Positions 63,296 to 64,000 of a stretch of 64,000 bases of DNA are shown piece by piece. The translations under genes were made by a program, and so were the position numbers. Numbering within the stretch: the first letter of the stretch is position 1; each line of letters starts with the position of its first letter. The notes beneath the pieces were generated by a model. It saw only the letters and a list, made by a program, of their open reading frames with translations. It was not told the origin of the DNA and did not search any database. This DNA is from Lachnospiraceae bacterium (GTDB taxonomy: Bacteria > Bacillota > Clostridia > Lachnospirales > Lachnospiraceae), in assembly GCA_017540265.1 (NCBI GenBank), contig JAFYBJ010000011.1:16174-80173 (forward strand), read 5' to 3'.

Positions 63296-64000
63296 ATGAA
63301 AAAAGGACTTGTAATGGAAGGCGGCGGCATGCGTGGATTGTTCACCGCAGGCATAATAGATGTTTTTATGGAAGAGGGTGTGGATTTTGACGGTGCTGTA
63401 GGCGTATCTGCCGGAGCTACCTTCGGATGCAATATAAAATCAAAACAGCCTGGACGCGCCATACGCTACAATCTTAAGTATTGCAAGGATCCCAGATATG
63501 GTTCTTTCGTATCTCTTATACTTACAGGAGATATGTTTGAAACGAAATGGTGCTACGGAACTCTTCCCGAAAAACTCGATCCCATGGATTTTAATACCTT
63601 TGCAAAGAATCCCATGGAATTTTACTGTGTGGCAACAAATGCCATGACGGGAGAGCCTGTATATAAGCGTTTGATGACAGCCAGAGGAGAGGAAATGCAG
63701 TGGATAAGGGCATCTGCGAGCATACCCCTGGTATCAAGGATGGTAAAGATAAAGGACGGATATTACTGCGACGGCGGTTCGGCAGATTCGATACCCCTTA
63801 AGTTTTTTGAAGGACTGGGGTATGAGAAGAATGTGGTGATACTTACCAGAGATATAAATTACAGGAAGGGACCGGATAAGATGGCAAAGCTTTATCCCAT
63901 CCTCTTAAAAAAATATCCCGGTGCCGCATCTTCTCTTGCCTCAAGGCCGGAGATGTACAATGAAGAAAGGGATTACGTTGAAAGGAAAGGGCGTGAAGGA
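63296..64000 (+). CDS. Patatin-like phospholipase, truncated by window end
   Basis: At least 235 residues; the frame runs off the window. ATG 63296 with AAGGAG about 15 bases upstream and an in-frame stop before it. Motifs: EGGGMRG (8-14), GVSAG (Ser38) and the DGG Asp (YYCDGGSAD). The domain is strongly similar to the patatin at 18731, which has an extra coiled-coil N-terminus. It follows the JetD-like gene in the same direction. Confidence 0.88.
   Translation, partial: MKKGLVMEGGGMRGLFTAGIIDVFMEEGVDFDGAVGVSAGATFGCNIKSKQPGRAIRYNLKYCKDPRYGSFVSLILTGDMFETKWCYGTLPEKLDPMDFNTFAKNPMEFYCVATNAMTGEPVYKRLMTARGEEMQWIRASASIPLVSRMVKIKDGYYCDGGSADSIPLKFFEGLGYEKNVVILTRDINYRKGPDKMAKLYPILLKKYPGAASSLASRPEMYNEERDYVERKGREG

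Overview
The window looks like the chromosome of an anaerobic, Gram-positive Clostridia bacterium, most likely a gut or rumen Lachnospiraceae (inference). The evidence is a moderate base composition, strong AGGAGG-type ribosome sites, many Cys-anchored lipoproteins, ferredoxin-dependent 2-oxoacid oxidoreductase genes, a SAM-I riboswitch before metK, a clostridial-type aspS, RecU and UppP. I see no rRNA, tRNA, CRISPR array, prophage or transposase gene.

Layout. 1-4349: the start of a leftward gene, then an M13-type lipoprotein peptidase and a DUF3298-type lipoprotein. 4407-8662: a leftward four-gene operon of membrane proteins, three with zinc ribbons, served by a consensus promoter. 8968-13742: a giant membrane sensor (integral membrane domain, beta-propeller, HD-GYP) overlapping a BMP-type binding protein. 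13861-18626: an aryl-pyruvate/aryl-CoA cluster (iorA, iorB, hotdog thioesterase, phenylacetate-CoA ligase, tandem ACT protein, small ORF). 18731-25050: a tightly packed operon with patatin, RecU, an unknown protein, aspS, a sirtuin and two tandem ATP-grasp ligases. 25029-27696, leftward: an HTH protein and a SpoT-like hydrolase without a working synthetase domain. 27878-29456: hisS and a small ORF. 29545-35935: deoC, an amino-acid binding lipoprotein, a large surface repeat protein, dtd, a deaminase and an orphan hypE. 35984-37021: a leftward double NUDIX protein.

37022-38206 is the only long stretch without a convincing gene. It holds several inverted repeats, seven units of a 72-bp tandem repeat whose stem covaries between copies, a small gene remnant and two near-consensus tandem promoters. 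These promoters drive a MacA/MacB-like export system (38207-43280). Then come two lipoproteins, an aminotransferase, an SCP2 protein and uppP (43366-48882). Next are a SAM riboswitch, metK and an acyl-activating ligase (to 51957), followed by a long housekeeping run of ACP, dnaE, pfkA, a SpoU methyltransferase, a DMT transporter and a Gly/His-rich membrane protein. bioY lies leftward behind a BirA operator. The end carries a carboxynorspermidine-synthase-like dehydrogenase, a stand-alone JetD/DUF2220-like protein and a second, truncated patatin.

The best candidates for new biology are: the sirtuin plus twin ATP-grasp module; the sensor plus orphan BMP pair; the zinc-ribbon membrane operon; the hydrolase-only SpoT relative with its HTH partner; the lone Toprim protein with a Glu-to-Gln change; and the covarying 72-bp repeat array.
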